A DNA stretch of 53,531 nt from an uncultured bacterium (GTDB lineage Bacteria; Bacteroidota; Bacteroidia; Chitinophagales; CAIODY01). Position 1 is the first letter of the stretch. The number at the start of each line of letters is the position of its first letter. The stretch lies in the NCBI GenBank assembly GCA_903857255.1, contig CAIODY010000005.1:1-53531 (forward strand). The letters are read 5' to 3'. The translations under genes were made by a program, and so were the position numbers. Below are positions 51,810 through 53,531 of the stretch, piece by piece. The notes under the pieces are model-generated. The model did not search any database and had not been told where the DNA came from. It was given only the letters and a program-made list of their open reading frames with translations.

Positions 51810-53306
51810 TTATTTTTCATAACAGCCTATATCAGGTGAAGCATCACGAAGTTTATCATTGATGTCATCCATTACACCCAGAGTTGTAGAGCCTGCATTG
51901 ATGGCTGGTGAGCTAGCACCCAAAGAATAATCATTGCTTGAAATGCTATTAAATACTGGATAATAATCATTGTCAATGCCATTAAAACAATTTAAAAAAT
52001 GAGTATTAGCAATACTCAAATCAGTTCTGATTAAGCAATGGTCGAAAGTATATTTGAAAGTTGTGTCTGCTCCGTGGTCTTGGTCAATATTAATTTCTTT
52101 ATTGGTTTGCAAACTTCCAAACACAATACAGTTGCTAAATTTAGCATTTACAGGTGCAATGTAATATTGTGTAACAGCTCCAAAACCAGCCCAGTTGCTG
52201 ATTCGCAATGCTTCATTGTTGTGTGTGATGAAGGTGGTGTTATAATCAGCAATGGTGCATTGCTTGAAATTTGAATTGCCACCAAACAACAATTGAACTG
52301 TTTGTTGATTGGTGTTGTAGAACAAACAATTTGTTGCATCTACATCTGAAAGAAAACTGAAAATGCAACTTTCATCGCAGTTTTTTATGGTGCATTTATT
52401 TAAAACCAAATGCGGCTTGTTGGTGATATTAAATGCTGATGGAGAGCCTGAAGTATCGCTTCCTAACACTAATCCATCGCTAGCATTTTTAATGGTAACA
52501 TGCGTAAATGTTGAGGTTTGGCTGCCTCGTAAAAATTGCAAACTGCCCCATTGCCCAGGAATATTATCATAATCATGTTCTAACCTATCACCTTGAAACA
52601 CAATGCTGTCCTGCTTTGTACCAGTTGCATTCATTGCACCAAACACAAAAAAGTATGCACCCGAATGCATATAAATTCTGCTACCTTGTTGTACTGTCAT
52701 TGTTTTGCCGCCATAAACTACGCCTATACCAAACACTAAATGCGGTTTATCATTTTTCCAAACTCCATTGGTGATGCCGCCTACAACAGAAGTTGCGTAA
52801 GCATCAAAATAAATCGAGTCAACTCTATCTTTAAAATAACCATGATTTTTATTGATGTACACATCTTGACCCCAAGCCTGTAATGTAACACCATCAGTAC
52901 TTCCAGTAGTTTCAACTACTACTTTATCATAAATTACAATGGGGTTTGTTTTATTGTTTGGGTCAACTGTAACGGCAACAAAAACATAAATCGAGTCTTT
53001 GGGTTCAATGTCAATATTGCTTTGGTCGTTGCCAGCTTTGCCATCTACATTCAGTCGAAATAGGCTTGCAGAGCCATTTTGCAGATGTATGCGATTGATG
53101 CGAACTTTTTTAGAATAAGGATTGTAAATCTTAAAATACTGTGTGGTAGAACCAATAGTGGTGAAAACTGTGTCGAATGTAAGTGTGTCGGTTGAGAATT
53201 TGAGATTGGCTGTGCCAACTAAAAATTTATCTTTTCGACACGAAGCAAAAAAAATAAAGCTTAGCAATGAGGCGACAATAAAATAATAAAATAATTTTTG
53301 AAACAT
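51810..53306 (-). CDS. Beta-helix lipoprotein (choice-of-anchor Q-like end)
   Basis: The start is the ATG at 53306 (498 residues); the upstream extension to 53444 has no signal. A lipoprotein signal with lipobox FASC (about Cys22) is followed by an Ig-like domain (~30-140; ANLKFSTDTLTFDTVFTTIGSTTQYFKIYNP). A right-handed beta-helix follows (~190-440; HLVLNKCTIKNCDESCIFSFLSDVDATNCLFYN). The C-terminal LGASSPAINAGSTTLGVMDDINDKLRDASPDIGCYE closely matches the choice-of-anchor Q end motif. Surface-exposed lipoprotein, perhaps polysaccharide-binding. It is divergent from the partial gene at the right edge. Confidence 0.88.
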   Translation of the reverse strand: MFQKLFYYFIVASLLSFIFFASCRKDKFLVGTANLKFSTDTLTFDTVFTTIGSTTQYFKIYNPYSKKVRINRIHLQNGSASLFRLNVDGKAGNDQSNIDIEPKDSIYVFVAVTVDPNNKTNPIVIYDKVVVETTGSTDGVTLQAWGQDVYINKNHGYFKDRVDSIYFDAYATSVVGGITNGVWKNDKPHLVFGIGVVYGGKTMTVQQGSRIYMHSGAYFFVFGAMNATGTKQDSIVFQGDRLEHDYDNIPGQWGSLQFLRGSQTSTFTHVTIKNASDGLVLGSDTSGSPSAFNITNKPHLVLNKCTIKNCDESCIFSFLSDVDATNCLFYNTNQQTVQLLFGGNSNFKQCTIADYNTTFITHNNEALRISNWAGFGAVTQYYIAPVNAKFSNCIVFGSLQTNKEINIDQDHGADTTFKYTFDHCLIRTDLSIANTHFLNCFNGIDNDYYPVFNSISSNDYSLGASSPAINAGSTTLGVMDDINDKLRDASPDIGCYEK

Positions 53307-53393
53307 AAATTTAGTAACGCAAATTAAGTGAAAATTATTTTGATTCATCGCACACCAAAAAGTGGAAAGAGTTTTATTGACAACATTTTTTCT

Positions 53394-53401
53394 TACTTTT
53401 G
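53394..53401 (+). promoter_or_regulatory. -7 promoter element (TACTTTTG) of the right-edge gene
   Basis: Exact TAnnTTTG match, 25 nt upstream of the ATG at 53427. Confidence 0.55.
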
Positions 53402-53426
53402 AAGTGAACAAAAAAATATTTTCATC

Positions 53427-53531
53427 ATGAAATTTCATCTTCATTTTTTTATAACTATAGTTTTATTTTCTACAATTTTCGCAGCTTGTAATCCAACACA
53501 ATCGCAATTGACAAAAGAAAAAGAACGAACT
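53427..53531 (+). CDS. Lipoprotein, truncated by window edge
   Basis: The first 35 codons are visible. They encode a lipoprotein signal with a hydrophobic core and lipobox FAAC (Cys21), then NPTQSQLTKEKERT. The frame is open to the edge and preceded by a good promoter box. No function can be read. Confidence 0.7.
   Translation, partial: MKFHLHFFITIVLFSTIFAACNPTQSQLTKEKERT

Noticed and set aside
1-53531. CRISPR arrays, rRNA, prophage or insertion sequences
   Set aside because: No regularly spaced repeats, rRNA sequence, integrase or transposase reading frame was seen on either strand.

Overview
The window comes from a low-GC (roughly one-third G+C) member of the Bacteroidota. The best guess is a free-living lineage near Chitinophagales or a similar group. 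The evidence is several secreted proteins ending in type IX secretion (T9SS) sorting domains of type A and type B, many lipoproteins, very little Shine-Dalgarno sequence, and a recurrent TAnnTTTG -7 promoter element. Families typical of the phylum also occur: choice-of-anchor L, SusR-like two-component propellers, and BT_3928-type DoxX. No prophage, insertion sequence, CRISPR array or rRNA was seen. One tRNA (Cys) is present.

Layout. 1-6343 (minus strand) is a tight sugar-nucleotide/surface-polysaccharide operon. It reads right to left: glucose-1-phosphate cytidylyltransferase, an SDR, a kelch/T9SS secreted protein wedged into the operon, an RmlC-like epimerase, a second SDR, a CmcI-like protein and a truncated YfhO-like membrane protein. 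6456-8085 holds a small lipoprotein and the GTPase Der. 8213-10070 is a cytochrome c / outer-membrane barrel / cytochrome c operon. RmlA follows on the plus strand, then a T9SS protein, an unknown helical protein, a MORN-repeat lipoprotein, a 1327-residue T9SS type B adhesin-like protein and a DoxX-thioredoxin-like protein (to 19703). 19725-23808 is a hybrid histidine kinase followed by a separate Hpt protein.

24027-31117 carries tRNA-Cys, asd, efp, a TPR protein with an apparent ATT start, a choice-of-anchor L/OmpA fusion, and the chain ridA-coaX-outer membrane barrel. 31206-35010 looks accessory: a ParE-type toxin/antitoxin pair, a DUF1573 protein, a dense CATAG inverted-repeat cluster, an isolated hutU, and two small secreted proteins. 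35150-39547 contains a DEAD-box helicase with a long, apparently structured 5' leader, a mitochondrial-type citrate synthase, YajQ and a zinc-less SIRT5-like sirtuin. The right part holds two GT-C (GT22-like) glycosyltransferases, a TPR lipoprotein, a beta-helix/SprB/PKD T9SS protein, a nucleotidyltransferase, queA, dxs and a beta-helix lipoprotein.

The most unusual structures are (i) a 49-nt, 42/49-identical duplication of the dxs 3' end flanking a single lipoprotein gene, which looks like a small insertion that regenerated the dxs terminus; (ii) the helicase leader, with helices that would form a pseudoknot starting at the predicted transcription start; and (iii) several -7 boxes only 4-6 nt from the start codon, implying leaderless mRNAs. 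Gene functions are read from conserved motifs by eye. No database search was possible.
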